From: MFD04580-c1 sp963702995
GTDB taxonomy: Bacteria; Planctomycetota; Phycisphaerae; Tepidisphaerales; Tepidisphaeraceae
Length of the DNA stretch: 64,000 nt
Direction of reading: 5' to 3'
NCBI GenBank assembly: GCA_963702995.1
Contig: OY969783.1
Coordinates: forward strand, 3,658,001 to 3,722,000
The notes under the pieces were generated by a model. That model did no database searches and was not told where the DNA came from. It saw nothing but the letters and a program-made list of their open reading frames with translations. Shown here piece by piece: positions 31,583 to 39,755 of the stretch (the first letter of the stretch is position 1; each line of letters begins with the position of its first letter). The position numbers were made by a program, and so were the translations under genes.

Positions 31583-34267
31583 ATGGCAACGAACCCGCGC
31601 TATCTGGAAGTGATTGAGCGTCGCCTGCTGATGAGCGTCTCCGACCCCGGGCATGTCCTCATCCTGTCGGTTGACGGGCTGCACCAGGCCGATGTCGCCG
31701 ACGCGAACCTCGCCGCCGACCTGACCAACACCCTGGCCCTGAAGGGACAGGGGATCAGCTATACGAACGCGAAGACCACCCGCCCCTCCGACTCGTTCCC
31801 CGGGACGCTTTCCTACCTCACCGGCGCCGGGCCGGGCAACACGGGCGTCTACTATGACGTCTCGTACGATCGGAACCTCTACCCACCCTCGCCCGTCGCC
31901 TCCAGCAGGCCGGGGACGGTCGTCGCCTATGACGAAACGATCGACAAGAACACCGCGCTGCTCAGCGGCGGCGGGAACTTCGACGCCAGCAGCATCAACC
32001 CCGCCCTGCTGCCGCGGGACAAGAACGGCAAACCGGTCTATCCGCACTCGTTCCTGAAGGTGAACACCATCTTCAACGTAGCCCGCAATGCGGGGCTCTA
32101 CACCGCCTTCTCCGACAAGCACCCAACGTACGAGATCGCCAACGGCCCGTCCGGGAACGGCGTCAATGAGCTCTACACGCCGGAGATCAACTCCAACGTC
32201 GCCCTGCTCGACCTGAAGACCGGCAAGACCGTCAGCGCCGATGCCTTGCAGGCCAGCAGCCCGTTCGCCGACCTCAGTGGCTATAAGCTCGTTGACGCCA
32301 GCACCGACCCACTCGGCGCATCCGACCCGAACCTGGAACTGACAACGAACAACGTCCTGCTCACCGAGAAGTACGACGACCTCAAGGTGGCGGCCGTCCT
32401 CAACGAGATCAACGGCAAGAACCCCCTCGGCACCGCCAATACCGCCGTCCCCAACCTCTTTGGGATGAACTTCCAGGCCGTCAGCGTCGCACAGAAGAAC
32501 GCGAACGGCGGCATCTCGGCCGCGACGACAGGCGAGGTGGTGTCGAACCTGCTCCGCAGCGCGCTGCGGCATACCGATGCGAGCGTTGGAATGCTCGTCG
32601 GCGCGCTCAAGAGCCACGGGCTGTGGGGCTCGACGCTCCTCGTCCTGACCGCCAAGCACGGCCAGAACCCGCGCGTCGGCGTGGCGCATCTCGTCAAGGA
32701 TGACCTCTTCACCAACGCCCTGGGCACCATCGGCGTCGCCGGCGCGACGCAGGATGACGTCTCCCTGCTCTATCTGAACGACCCGACCCAGACTCTGGCG
32801 GCCGCAAACAAACTGAACGCGTTCGTCTCGACCGGGACCGTCGATGTCTACCTCAAGGGCGTGAAGTCAACCGTGCCGGCGAGCCAGGTGGTGGACAAGG
32901 TCCTGTATGGCCAGCAGCTCACGGATGCCGGCCTCGGAACGGCCGCGTTGAGCAGCCGCCCGGACATCATCGTCACGCTGAAGCCGGGGTACGTCCTGGT
33001 TGGCAACCCGCTGAAGTACGCCTTCAAGCGCGCCGAGCACGGCGGCTTCTCCGCCGACGACACGAACGTGGCCCTGATCCTGGGCGGCGGAAAGGTCCCG
33101 TCGGCCAGCGTGGGCAAGGTGAACAGCGCGCCCGTCTCGACCAAGCAGATCGCGGTGACGGCGCTGAACGCACTGGGGCTCGACCCGCAACTGCTTAAGG
33201 GCGTTCGGGCCGAGCACACCACCGCCCTCCCCGGCACCAAGCCGGTGGTCGCTCAGCCGGAGCACATCGTGGTCGTGATTATGGAGAACCATGACGCGAA
33301 CCAGATCGTCGGGACGGCCAACGCCCCGTACATCAACGACGTGCTGATCAAGGACGGGCTTTACTACTCCAACGCCCACGGCACCGATCACGACAGCCAG
33401 CCGAACTACCTCGAGCTGTTCTCCGGGGCGAACCCGGGGCCGCAAGGGATCAACTCGCCGCTTCAGGCGCAGTACCCGTCGAACATCGACCCGGCGACCG
33501 ACCCGGCGGCCGCCGCCCGCGAGAATGGGAGCGACGCCAACGTCACCGGCACGCCCTACTCGACGCCGAACCTGGGGGCGGAACTGCTGCGGAACGGTTT
33601 TAGCTTCACCGGCTATTCCGAGACGCTGCCGTCTGTCGGATCGCTCGCCTTCACCTACCCGAGCGCAACCGCGCCCGACCCGGTCACCGGATCAACCAGC
33701 CGCCTGTACGTGCGCAAGCACAACGCGTGGGTTGACTGGCAGGCGCCGGCCGGCAGCCCCGTCGGCGTGAATCAGCTTCCCGCCAGCACGAACCAGCCCT
33801 ACAGCGCGTTCCCGAGCGATTACTCGAAGCTGCCGACGGTGTCGTTCGTCGTCCCCAATGAGACGAACGACATGCACGATACCGTCAGCGTGAAAGGCCT
33901 GCCGCAGGTCGGCTCGACCGGAAAGGACGCGAACGGCAAGCCGGTCAGCGACGCGACGACCGTGATGCATGGCGACAACTGGCTGCGGCAGAACCTGGAG
34001 AACTACCGCCGCTGGGCCACAAAGCACCACTCGCTGCTCATTACGCTCTGGGACGAGAACGACTTCGACTTCACCCGGGCGAACAACATCCCGGTCATTG
34101 TTGACGGCGACCCGAGCCTGGTTCAGAAGGGCGTGAACACGGCCTACGTGAACCACTTCAACACCCTGCGGACCATTGAGGACGCGTACGGCCTCGGCCA
34201 CGCGGGGCTGAGCGCCAGCGTCCCACCCTTCCCGACCAACGCCGCCGGGCAGTTGATCGGCGGGTAA
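31583..34267 (+). CDS. Double-domain phosphoesterase (nucleotide pyrophosphatase-like plus acid phosphatase/phospholipase C-like)
   Basis: An 894-residue protein joining two hydrolase folds of the alkaline phosphatase superfamily. Domain 1 (about 18-545) is type I phosphodiesterase-like: LILSVDGLHQ, TTRPSDSFPGTLSYLTG (catalytic Thr/Ser region), LTAKHGQNPR and EHGGFSADDTNVALILGG. Domain 2 (about 555-890) is phosphoesterase/acid phosphatase-like: HIVVVIMENHDANQIVGT, NAHGTDHDSQPNYLELFSG and LLITLWDENDFDFT. The N-terminus PRYLEVIERRLLMSVSDPG resembles the planctomycete LEPR-like export tag rather than a classical signal peptide. GGGAGGA precedes ATG 31583. It probably scavenges phosphate outside the cytoplasm. 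A terminator follows at 34331. Confidence 0.85.
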   Translation: MATNPRYLEVIERRLLMSVSDPGHVLILSVDGLHQADVADANLAADLTNTLALKGQGISYTNAKTTRPSDSFPGTLSYLTGAGPGNTGVYYDVSYDRNLYPPSPVASSRPGTVVAYDETIDKNTALLSGGGNFDASSINPALLPRDKNGKPVYPHSFLKVNTIFNVARNAGLYTAFSDKHPTYEIANGPSGNGVNELYTPEINSNVALLDLKTGKTVSADALQASSPFADLSGYKLVDASTDPLGASDPNLELTTNNVLLTEKYDDLKVAAVLNEINGKNPLGTANTAVPNLFGMNFQAVSVAQKNANGGISAATTGEVVSNLLRSALRHTDASVGMLVGALKSHGLWGSTLLVLTAKHGQNPRVGVAHLVKDDLFTNALGTIGVAGATQDDVSLLYLNDPTQTLAAANKLNAFVSTGTVDVYLKGVKSTVPASQVVDKVLYGQQLTDAGLGTAALSSRPDIIVTLKPGYVLVGNPLKYAFKRAEHGGFSADDTNVALILGGGKVPSASVGKVNSAPVSTKQIAVTALNALGLDPQLLKGVRAEHTTALPGTKPVVAQPEHIVVVIMENHDANQIVGTANAPYINDVLIKDGLYYSNAHGTDHDSQPNYLELFSGANPGPQGINSPLQAQYPSNIDPATDPAAAARENGSDANVTGTPYSTPNLGAELLRNGFSFTGYSETLPSVGSLAFTYPSATAPDPVTGSTSRLYVRKHNAWVDWQAPAGSPVGVNQLPASTNQPYSAFPSDYSKLPTVSFVVPNETNDMHDTVSVKGLPQVGSTGKDANGKPVSDATTVMHGDNWLRQNLENYRRWATKHHSLLITLWDENDFDFTRANNIPVIVDGDPSLVQKGVNTAYVNHFNTLRTIEDAYGLGHAGLSASVPPFPTNAAGQLIGG

Positions 34268-34330
34268 GCGCGCGCCCGGACTGACTGTCTGCCCGGGCGA
34301 TGACTCCCCGGCAGACCAGCGATCGAAGAA

Positions 34331-34361
34331 GAAGCCCGCGGCCACTCGCGCCGCGGGCTTC
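34331..34361 (+). terminator. Strong hairpin after the phosphatase gene
   Basis: GAAGCCCGCGG (34331-34341), 9-base loop, CCGCGGGCTTC (34351-34361): a perfect 11-bp stem 60 bp past the stop, followed by TCGTTTCG. No long T run, so termination strength is uncertain. The gap 34268-34554 holds nothing else recognised. Confidence 0.7.
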
Positions 34362-34554
34362 TCGTTTCGCATCCGCCGCGACCCGTCTTGGCCGCTTGAC
34401 GGCTCCGAGGCGAACGGCGAGGGTCGTCGGTTGTGCAGGGTCGCGGGGCTTAAGAATCGAAATGGAGCCCACCGCCCACTCGCTCACGCGGAGGGCGGGA
34501 ACGGGCGCCGCTCTGACTGCGTCGGAAACTCCGGCTCGTACGAGGTCGTTCTTC

Positions 34555-34800
34555 ATGCATATTGATCCGCTGACGTTGTTCGGCTTTGTGAGCGTGTCCG
34601 CGATGCTGGCGTTCTATGCGCTCGAATCGCGCTCCAACGCTTTCGTCCTGGCTTTTGCGCTGTCGTGTGTTTCAAGTTCCATCTATGGGTTCCTGCAGGG
34701 GGCATGGCCGTTCGGCATGGTGGAGGCGGTCTGGTCGGCGGTGGCGCTTCGGCGGTGGTGGGTCAACCGGTCGGCCAACCGGGCGCGCGAGACGTCCTGA
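34555..34800 (+). CDS. Small membrane protein, conserved hypothetical type
   Basis: 81 residues with two hydrophobic segments: LTLFGFVSVSAMLAFYALE and a second from about residue 30 (AFVLAFALSCVSSSIYGFLQ). The 'SSIYGFLQGAWPFGMVEAVW' stretch and C-terminal RRWW recall a small bacterial membrane protein family of unknown function that I have seen in many phyla. The start MHIDPLTLFG at ATG 34555 is preferred over a frame that extends upstream to 34300 in basic, low-quality sequence. Function unknown. Confidence 0.7.
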   Translation: MHIDPLTLFGFVSVSAMLAFYALESRSNAFVLAFALSCVSSSIYGFLQGAWPFGMVEAVWSAVALRRWWVNRSANRARETS

Positions 34801-35396
34801 CGGTCGTCAAAGGGCTCTCCTTTAGTCGCCAAAAGGCTCTTCTTCGCCGTCCGCGCGGCGACGCGGCCGCCATCGAAGGACGGAACCCCGCCACCGGTGA
34901 TCGATCCGTAAGCACCAGGGCGGCTAAAGCCGCTCGAATGCGCGACCCACACTCATCACCCGTGGGCCGCGCTTACGCGCTAGCCCACCGAATGGCGCTG
35001 TCTAAACGGTGGCGAACGCAAGCTTTATGTCAGGGGCGATCGGCTTCGATAATTCATTTCCGCCCATGGCACTCCCTTCGCTTTAGAAGATCTTTGTAAG
35101 AGCGCGGTTGGTTCCCACGGCATGCACCGCCTGCGGGCGGTCCGCAGGCGGTGCGTTGTCCGGGGACTTGGCATGCGTACGCAGTGAATCCACTCGACAA
35201 AAAAACCGTGGCGTCGTGTAGTCGTCCGACGCGTTTCAATCCTCGTTTCCTCCTCCGCCAAGCCGCACACCACCTACCCTCCGGTGTGCGGCTTTTTTTG
35301 CGCGAACGTTTCAGCCTTCGCACTCTCACGGGCAACGCCGCCGGAAGTGAGTGATACAGAGGGGACCAACCCACATTGCTAAACGGAGGCCCGAAC
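34801..35396. other. Structured intergenic region with several hairpins
   Basis: About 600 bp with no supported gene but much secondary structure. At 34962-34988, GTGGGC...GCGC...GCGC...GCCCAC forms a nested hairpin. At 35124-35154 a perfect 13-bp stem (GCACCGCCTGCGG and its complement) has a 5-base loop. A classical terminator ends the region at 35260-35299. The layout would suit an unrecognised small RNA transcribed rightward, or simply dispersed planctomycete palindromes. I could not match it to tmRNA, 6S, SRP or RNase P RNA. Confidence 0.5.
35260..35299 (+). terminator. Rho-independent terminator
   Basis: AAGCCGCACACC (35260-35271), 11-base loop, GGTGTGCGGCTT (35283-35294) running into a tract of seven Ts. 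It is 460 bp past the nearest upstream gene on the same strand, so it may end a non-coding transcript. Confidence 0.85.
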
Positions 35397-36167
35397 ATGA
35401 TGAAAGCGATTCGAATGATGGTCGTCGGCGTTGTCGCCTGTGGAGCGGCCGCGGTGTCGGCGGCCGAGAAGGCGCCGGAACTTGCAAAGCCGGGCACAGT
35501 CCTGTTTGAAGACAGTTTCAAGCGGGCGGAGATGGCGCCGGAATGGCGCGTCGGCAAAGGGTCATGGAAAATCGAAGACGGCGTCGTCAAAGTCGCCGAG
35601 ATCCCCGACGACAAGCACGGCGCCTATGCCTACGCGAAGGGCAAGTTCGCCGATGCGAACTTTATCGCGGAGTTCGGCTTCAAATTCGACGGCGCCAAGA
35701 GCGTCCAGTTCCTCTTCGACGACAAGAACTACAAGGGCTCGCACGCGGGGCACATCTGCCGCGCGTCGATCACACCCGATCAGGTCGTCGTCACGGACTC
35801 CAAGCTCGGCAACATGAAGAACGAGATCTTCGACAAGATGAAGGACCCGCAGACGACGGCCGAGGAAAAGAAGCAGCTCCAGGCAAGCATCAAGGACAAG
35901 ACGGCCGCCTTCAAAGTGAAACTTGACGCGGCCGAGTGGCACACGGCGCGGGTCGAAGTCGCCGGCGACGAAATGCTTGTCGAGATCGACGGCAAGGCCG
36001 CCGGGTACCTGAAGTCCGAGGGGATCGCCCATCCGACCAAGACGATGGTCGGCTTCACGGTCAACGGGCAGTCGGCGATGATCCGCAACGTCAAGGTGTG
36101 GGACGCCGCTCCCGCGTCGGATTGGTCCGGGCACCGCGCCGAGGTGATCGGCACGTTGACGAAGTAG
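35397..36167 (+). CDS. Secreted protein with LamG/3-keto-disaccharide-hydrolase-like domain
   Basis: A 256-residue exported protein. ATG 35397 follows ACGGAGGC and gives a signal peptide MMKAIRMMVVGVVACGAAAV. The mature part starts TVLFEDSFKRAEMAPEWRVG and KGSWKIEDGVVKVAEIPDDK, the opening of DUF1080-like jelly-roll domains, and ends VGFTVNGQSAMIRNVKVWDA. A charged helical insert (about 135-175) interrupts the domain. Such proteins bind or cleave carbohydrate, but I see no certain catalytic residues. It is a single gene, with terminators on both sides. Confidence 0.75.
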   Translation: MMKAIRMMVVGVVACGAAAVSAAEKAPELAKPGTVLFEDSFKRAEMAPEWRVGKGSWKIEDGVVKVAEIPDDKHGAYAYAKGKFADANFIAEFGFKFDGAKSVQFLFDDKNYKGSHAGHICRASITPDQVVVTDSKLGNMKNEIFDKMKDPQTTAEEKKQLQASIKDKTAAFKVKLDAAEWHTARVEVAGDEMLVEIDGKAAGYLKSEGIAHPTKTMVGFTVNGQSAMIRNVKVWDAAPASDWSGHRAEVIGTLTK

Positions 36168-36236
36168 TGGCGATGATGGTCAACCGCGCGGGCGCCTTCT
36201 GCGCGAGACTGGATTGACTTCCTGCAATGGCGCTTC

Positions 36237-36267
36237 AGGCGTCCGGTCTACAGGCCGGGCGCCTTTT
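36237..36267. terminator. Bidirectional hairpin between convergent genes
   Basis: AGGCGTCCGG (36237-36246) pairs with CCGGGCGCCT (36255-36264) with one G-T pair, followed on the plus strand by TTT. It lies between the 3' ends of the genes at 35397 and 36676. Confidence 0.65.
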
Positions 36268-36676
36268 ACATCTTCCACTGCTCCAGCGGCGGGTCGAGGT
36301 AAAACGCGTTCTTGGCGCGTTCCACGATCTGCCGGGGGATCTGGCGCGACTCCAGGGAGCGCGCAAAGTCTTCGCGGGCAAGGGGAAGCAGTTCCTGAAG
36401 GGCGTCGGAGAAGATGATCGGCGCCCCGGATCGGGCCGCCCGCCCGGTGAGGCGATCGAGCAGCACGTCCTGGTCCGGCAGCCAGCGGCTGGCGTGATTC
36501 TCGGCGGCCACGCGCACCTCGTTGCACCAGGGGCCCAGCTCGTCCACCAGCTCGGAATCCTCGGCCAGATCCGCCAGCCAGAGCCTGGCCGACCCGGCGC
36601 GATACGCCTCGACCACGCCTTCCGCAATGCGCGATACCGCCGGGACGGGGTCTGTCGGCTCGTAAGCTTGAACCAT
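36266..36676 (-). CDS. Hypothetical protein
   Basis: 136 residues starting MVQAYEPTDPVPAVSRIAEG and ending FYLDPPLEQWKM. It is soluble, mostly helical in composition and without membrane segments or known motifs. ATG 36676 is preceded on its strand by GGAGAACGTGCC, an acceptable ribosome site. The codon use matches the neighbours. I do not recognise the family. The gene stands alone: its 3' end touches the terminator shared with the secreted protein, and the next gene upstream is divergent. Confidence 0.6.
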   Translation of the reverse strand: MVQAYEPTDPVPAVSRIAEGVVEAYRAGSARLWLADLAEDSELVDELGPWCNEVRVAAENHASRWLPDQDVLLDRLTGRAARSGAPIIFSDALQELLPLAREDFARSLESRQIPRQIVERAKNAFYLDPPLEQWKM

Positions 36677-36888
36677 GGCACGTTCTCCGGCTTCACAAAC
36701 GGGGATTAGCCCGTCGCGCGGTTAGCACCCCTATTTCCTACAGTCGCGCGGGTAGAGCAACCCCTAAGCACGTCTGAAACGACAATTTTTACCTACCAAT
36801 GTGTAGATTGATTGGGCCTTGCCCGATCGCGCCCGCGGAATGTGATGCGGGATCGATGGCCGGACCGTCGAAGCCCTACTATGGGGGC

Positions 36889-38007
36889 ATGAGCAGCATG
36901 GTGCCCGGGCAGAACCATATCGGGCCACAAAGCCCCCAAACCGATCCGCCGATGGCGGCCGACGTCGGTATCGTTGGCGCGGGGCCGATCGGGCTGGAGC
37001 TTGCCGTCGCCCTGAAACGCGCGGGGATCCCCTACCTCCACTTCGACGCGAAACAGATTGGTTACACAATCTCCTGGTTCGCGCCGCAGACGCGGTTCTT
37101 CAGCTCCAACGAGCGGATTTCGATCGCCGGCCTCCCCCTCCAGACCGCCGCACAGGGGAAAGCGTCACGTGAGGAGTACCTGGCCTACCTCCGGCAGGTC
37201 GTGCTCCAGTACGACCTCCGGGTACACACCTACGAGCCTGTGATTGGGATCGACCAGGGACCGGGCGGCTTTCGGCTGACGACACGGCGGGCGACGGGCG
37301 AGCGATCGTACCAGGTCCGGCGGCTCGTCTTGTGCATAGGGGGCACCGACCGGCCGCGTCGTCTGGGGATCGAGGGGGAGGGCCTTCCGCACGTCAGCCA
37401 CTATTTCGACGACCCCCACCGCTACTTCCGGCAGCGCGTCCTGATCGTTGGAGGGAAGAACTCGGCGGTTGAGGCGGCGATCCGATGCCACGAGGCGGGG
37501 GCGTCGGTCGCGGTGTCGTATCGCGGGGAGCAATTCAACGCGCGGAGCATCAAGTATTGGCTTCTCCCGGAGATCAACGGCCTGATCGCGTCGGGGAAGA
37601 TCGCCGGCCACTTTCGGACCGTGCCGACGGCGATCACGCCGGGCCGGGTGACGCTTGCCCCCCCTTTCGCAACGCCCGGCCGCGGTGCGCAAGAGGCCAC
37701 CGCGGTTGACGCCGATTTCGTCCTCCTGATGACCGGCTACGAACAGGACAATCGGCTCTTCAGGCTGGCCGGGGTGACGATCGGCGGGCCGTGCGGCTCC
37801 CCCACGTTCGACGAGCGGACGATGGAATCGAACGTTCCCGGCTTATACATCGCCGGGACGGCCGTCGGCGGGACCCAGGACCGGTACACCGTCTTTATCG
37901 AGAACTGCCACGTCCACGTCGAGCGAATTGTGGCGGCCTTGACAGGCTCTGCGTCAGCGTCGGCCAGCGCGGTCCCGGCCGAAGTGCTGGCACAGCCCGA
38001 AAGCTGA
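36889..38007 (+). CDS. FAD/NAD(P)-dependent oxidoreductase, YpdA-like
   Basis: Flavoprotein of about 372 residues. The FAD-binding motif is GIVGAGPIGLELAVALKRAG (about residues 27-46), then the long QTRFFSSNERISIAGLPLQT stretch, a second dinucleotide motif VLIVGGKNSAVEAAIRC, LLMTGYEQDN and the ending GLYIAGTAVGGTQDRYTVFI plus ENCHVHVERIV. This layout is that of YpdA, the proposed bacillithiol disulfide reductase of Firmicutes. Whether this organism makes bacillithiol is unknown; another low-molecular-weight thiol is possible. ATG 36889 (MSSMVPG) is my preferred start; ATG 36799 and ATG 36955 are alternatives. Confidence 0.82.
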   Translation: MSSMVPGQNHIGPQSPQTDPPMAADVGIVGAGPIGLELAVALKRAGIPYLHFDAKQIGYTISWFAPQTRFFSSNERISIAGLPLQTAAQGKASREEYLAYLRQVVLQYDLRVHTYEPVIGIDQGPGGFRLTTRRATGERSYQVRRLVLCIGGTDRPRRLGIEGEGLPHVSHYFDDPHRYFRQRVLIVGGKNSAVEAAIRCHEAGASVAVSYRGEQFNARSIKYWLLPEINGLIASGKIAGHFRTVPTAITPGRVTLAPPFATPGRGAQEATAVDADFVLLMTGYEQDNRLFRLAGVTIGGPCGSPTFDERTMESNVPGLYIAGTAVGGTQDRYTVFIENCHVHVERIVAALTGSASASASAVPAEVLAQPES

Positions 38008-38051
38008 CCGAGCCGCCGCGGGACGGGCGGGCCAGGGTAGGATGATCGATC

Positions 38052-38309
38052 ATGAGTTCCCTTGATGCACTGGGCTTGCGAGCGCGTTCCTCGACCGACC
38101 GCGGCCGCAGCGGCCCCGCGACCGCGATTATCCTCGTTCACCGCCCGCTCGACCGGATCCTCGCCTTCCGCGGCCGCACCATTGACGACGTGGTGAACAA
38201 CCCGATCGTCAAGAACGAAATCTTCCACTACTTCAAGGCCCACAAGCAGATCCAACGCACCGTCGCCCGAATCGAACTGGAACGCCAATGGAACCCCCAC
38301 CGCCCCTAA
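38052..38309 (+). CDS. Small hypothetical protein
   Basis: 85 residues: a basic N-terminal part rich in Arg and Ser, then AIILVHRPLDRILAFRGRTI and a charged C-terminal helix with FHYFKAHKQIQRTVARIELE. It starts 44 bp after the flavoprotein stop and could be co-transcribed. The TAA stop lies within the first base pairs of the repeat at 38308. I do not recognise it; length and codon pattern are consistent with a real gene. Confidence 0.5.
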   Translation: MSSLDALGLRARSSTDRGRSGPATAIILVHRPLDRILAFRGRTIDDVVNNPIVKNEIFHYFKAHKQIQRTVARIELERQWNPHRP

Positions 38310-38421
38310 AAGGGGTCAGAAGGTATTTCGCGCGTTAACACCTCCAGACCCCTTTTCCCCGGGCGTACAAAAGGGGTCTGGAGGTATTTTCCGCGCCGGC
38401 TAAATACCTCCAGACCCCTTT
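38308..38421. repeat. Four-copy cluster of the AAAGGGGTCNGRAGGTATTT palindromic repeat
   Basis: Copies: plus strand 38308-38328 (AAAAGGGGTCAGAAGGTATT); minus 38337-38356; plus 38369-38390 (AAAAGGGGTCTGGAGGTATT); minus 38402-38421. Adjacent inverted copies form two hairpins. They lie between convergent genes, so they could terminate transcription both ways. The last copy supplies the final codons and stop of the gene at 38400-38940. Confidence 0.85.
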
Positions 38422-38940
38422 ACGGAGGCCGAGGCGGGCGCGGGGGCGTGGAAGAGTGCGGCGGAGCAGGTGAAGAGGAGGCGTTCGCCGTCGCGCGTGA
38501 GGGCGCCGTCAGCGGGGGTGAACGAGGCGATCACCGGGCGCATCGCGTGACGCACAAGGCTGAGGCACCGCTGGTATGGCTCGATCGGGTGAAGCAATGT
38601 AACGGCCCGTGCGATCAGCCGTTCCTCGGCGGCCGCCGAGACGCCGGGCAGGATCAGGTTGAGGCTCTGGATTCGCTCGGCCTCAACGATGAATAACGCC
38701 CCGCCGGCCGCTCCCTCGCCCTGCCAGATCGCGCAACCCTCGCGCCGCGTCGGCATGAATCTCGAATGCGGCGGGCGTCAGCCGAAGCCGCTCCTGGAAT
38801 GCCTTCGCAATGCGGAGCGGGCTCGCAACGGCCGCCGCCACAGGCCCTGACCGGGTTGGGCAATCGGCCTGCAGATGCCGCCGCACCATGGACACCGCTG
38901 GGCGACCCAGAGCGAAGGTCAAGACCGTCACGTCGGCCAT
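38400..38940 (-). CDS. Hypothetical protein downstream of the transporter, frameshifted near 38736
   Basis: About 180 residues after correcting one extra T at about 38736: MADVTVLTFALGRPAVSMVR begins the first frame, and CAIWQGEGAAGGALFIVEAE continues in the second. The body (LILPGVSAAAEERLIARAV, PVIASFTPADGALTRDGERL) shows no motif I know. The ending SVKGSGGI plus stop is encoded by the palindromic repeat at 38402-38421. ATG 38940 lies 11 bp after the Usp-domain gene stop, with GCGGAG ahead of it, so it belongs to the transporter operon. Confidence 0.6.
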
Positions 38941-38951
38941 CGGGGCTCCGC

Positions 38952-39755
38952 TTACAGCTCGTACTTCAGGTCCATCTGCGGGCCCAACACGTGCACGGTC
39001 AACGGCGGCTGTTCTCCCTTCTCGTCCGCCATCGCCATGCCCCACGCCAGAGCGAACTGCTCGACCTGGACGTCGGCGTTCATCTTCTCCGAGACCCCGA
39101 GGATGACCTTTGCGGCCTTCAGGTCGCGGGCGGCCGTCGCGATCGCGTAGAGCGGGCTGTTCGTCGGGAGCACCAGCGGGAAGACCTGTTTACCCGCCTC
39201 CTCCGTCACCGTGACCACCTGCGTGAGCACGGCTCGGTCATTGTCGTCCATGCTCACTTCCTGCGGCGTGATCCCCTGCATCAAGGGCGGCAACAGCTTG
39301 CAGGTGACGACCACCACGTCGCGTTCCTCGGTATCGGTCTCGGTGAGGACGCGCTGGAGCGTCGCCAGGCTCCGCGGGTTGCGAATCGCCACAAGGATCG
39401 GGTGCGGATGGGCAAGGCCCAGCACTTCGGCGGTGACGCGATCGCTGACCCGCTCGTTGAACTGTTCCAGGTGGGCATGGTGGCCGCCGCCACGCCTCCG
39501 ATGCGAAACCTTCTCCAGGATGACGAACGCCGCGAGGAACGCGGCCGTGAAACCCACGCCCCAGATCGTCGCCGTCTCCTTGGTCACCAGATTGATCAGC
39601 GCGGTGCTCAGCAGGACCAGGAAGATCAGTGTGATCCCGACCGGCAAATCCAGTTGATTCTGAGCATGGGCAATGGCGGCGATCGTCCCCTGGTTGATGG
39701 CGGGCTTGGGCGCCTCGCCATCGGCGGGGACGGCCATGTTCGGCGGCTCGGTCAA
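38952..39755 (-). CDS. Membrane segment plus Usp-like domain; probably the C-terminal part of the APC transporter
   Basis: 267 residues: a short variable start, two hydrophobic segments (LDLPVGITLIFLVLLSTALI and IWGVGFTAAFLAAFVIL), then a cytoplasmic universal-stress-protein-like domain (ILVAIRNPRSLATLQRVLTE, DVVVVTCKLLPPLMQG, AAKVILGVSEKMNADVQ). In planctomycete APC permeases I recall, this part directly follows the permease within one protein. The only start at the junction is TTG 39755, overlapping the permease stop. Given the many indels here, a missing base near 39760 is the simplest reading and the two would be one protein of about 820 residues. A genuine split cannot be excluded. Confidence 0.75.
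   Translation of the reverse strand: MTEPPNMAVPADGEAPKPAINQGTIAAIAHAQNQLDLPVGITLIFLVLLSTALINLVTKETATIWGVGFTAAFLAAFVILEKVSHRRRGGGHHAHLEQFNERVSDRVTAEVLGLAHPHPILVAIRNPRSLATLQRVLTETDTEERDVVVVTCKLLPPLMQGITPQEVSMDDNDRAVLTQVVTVTEEAGKQVFPLVLPTNSPLYAIATAARDLKAAKVILGVSEKMNADVQVEQFALAWGMAMADEKGEQPPLTVHVLGPQMDLKYEL

Noticed and set aside
35231..35243. GTTTCAATCCTCG resembling the start of a type I CRISPR repeat
   Set aside because: Only one copy, no spacing pattern and no cas genes in the window.
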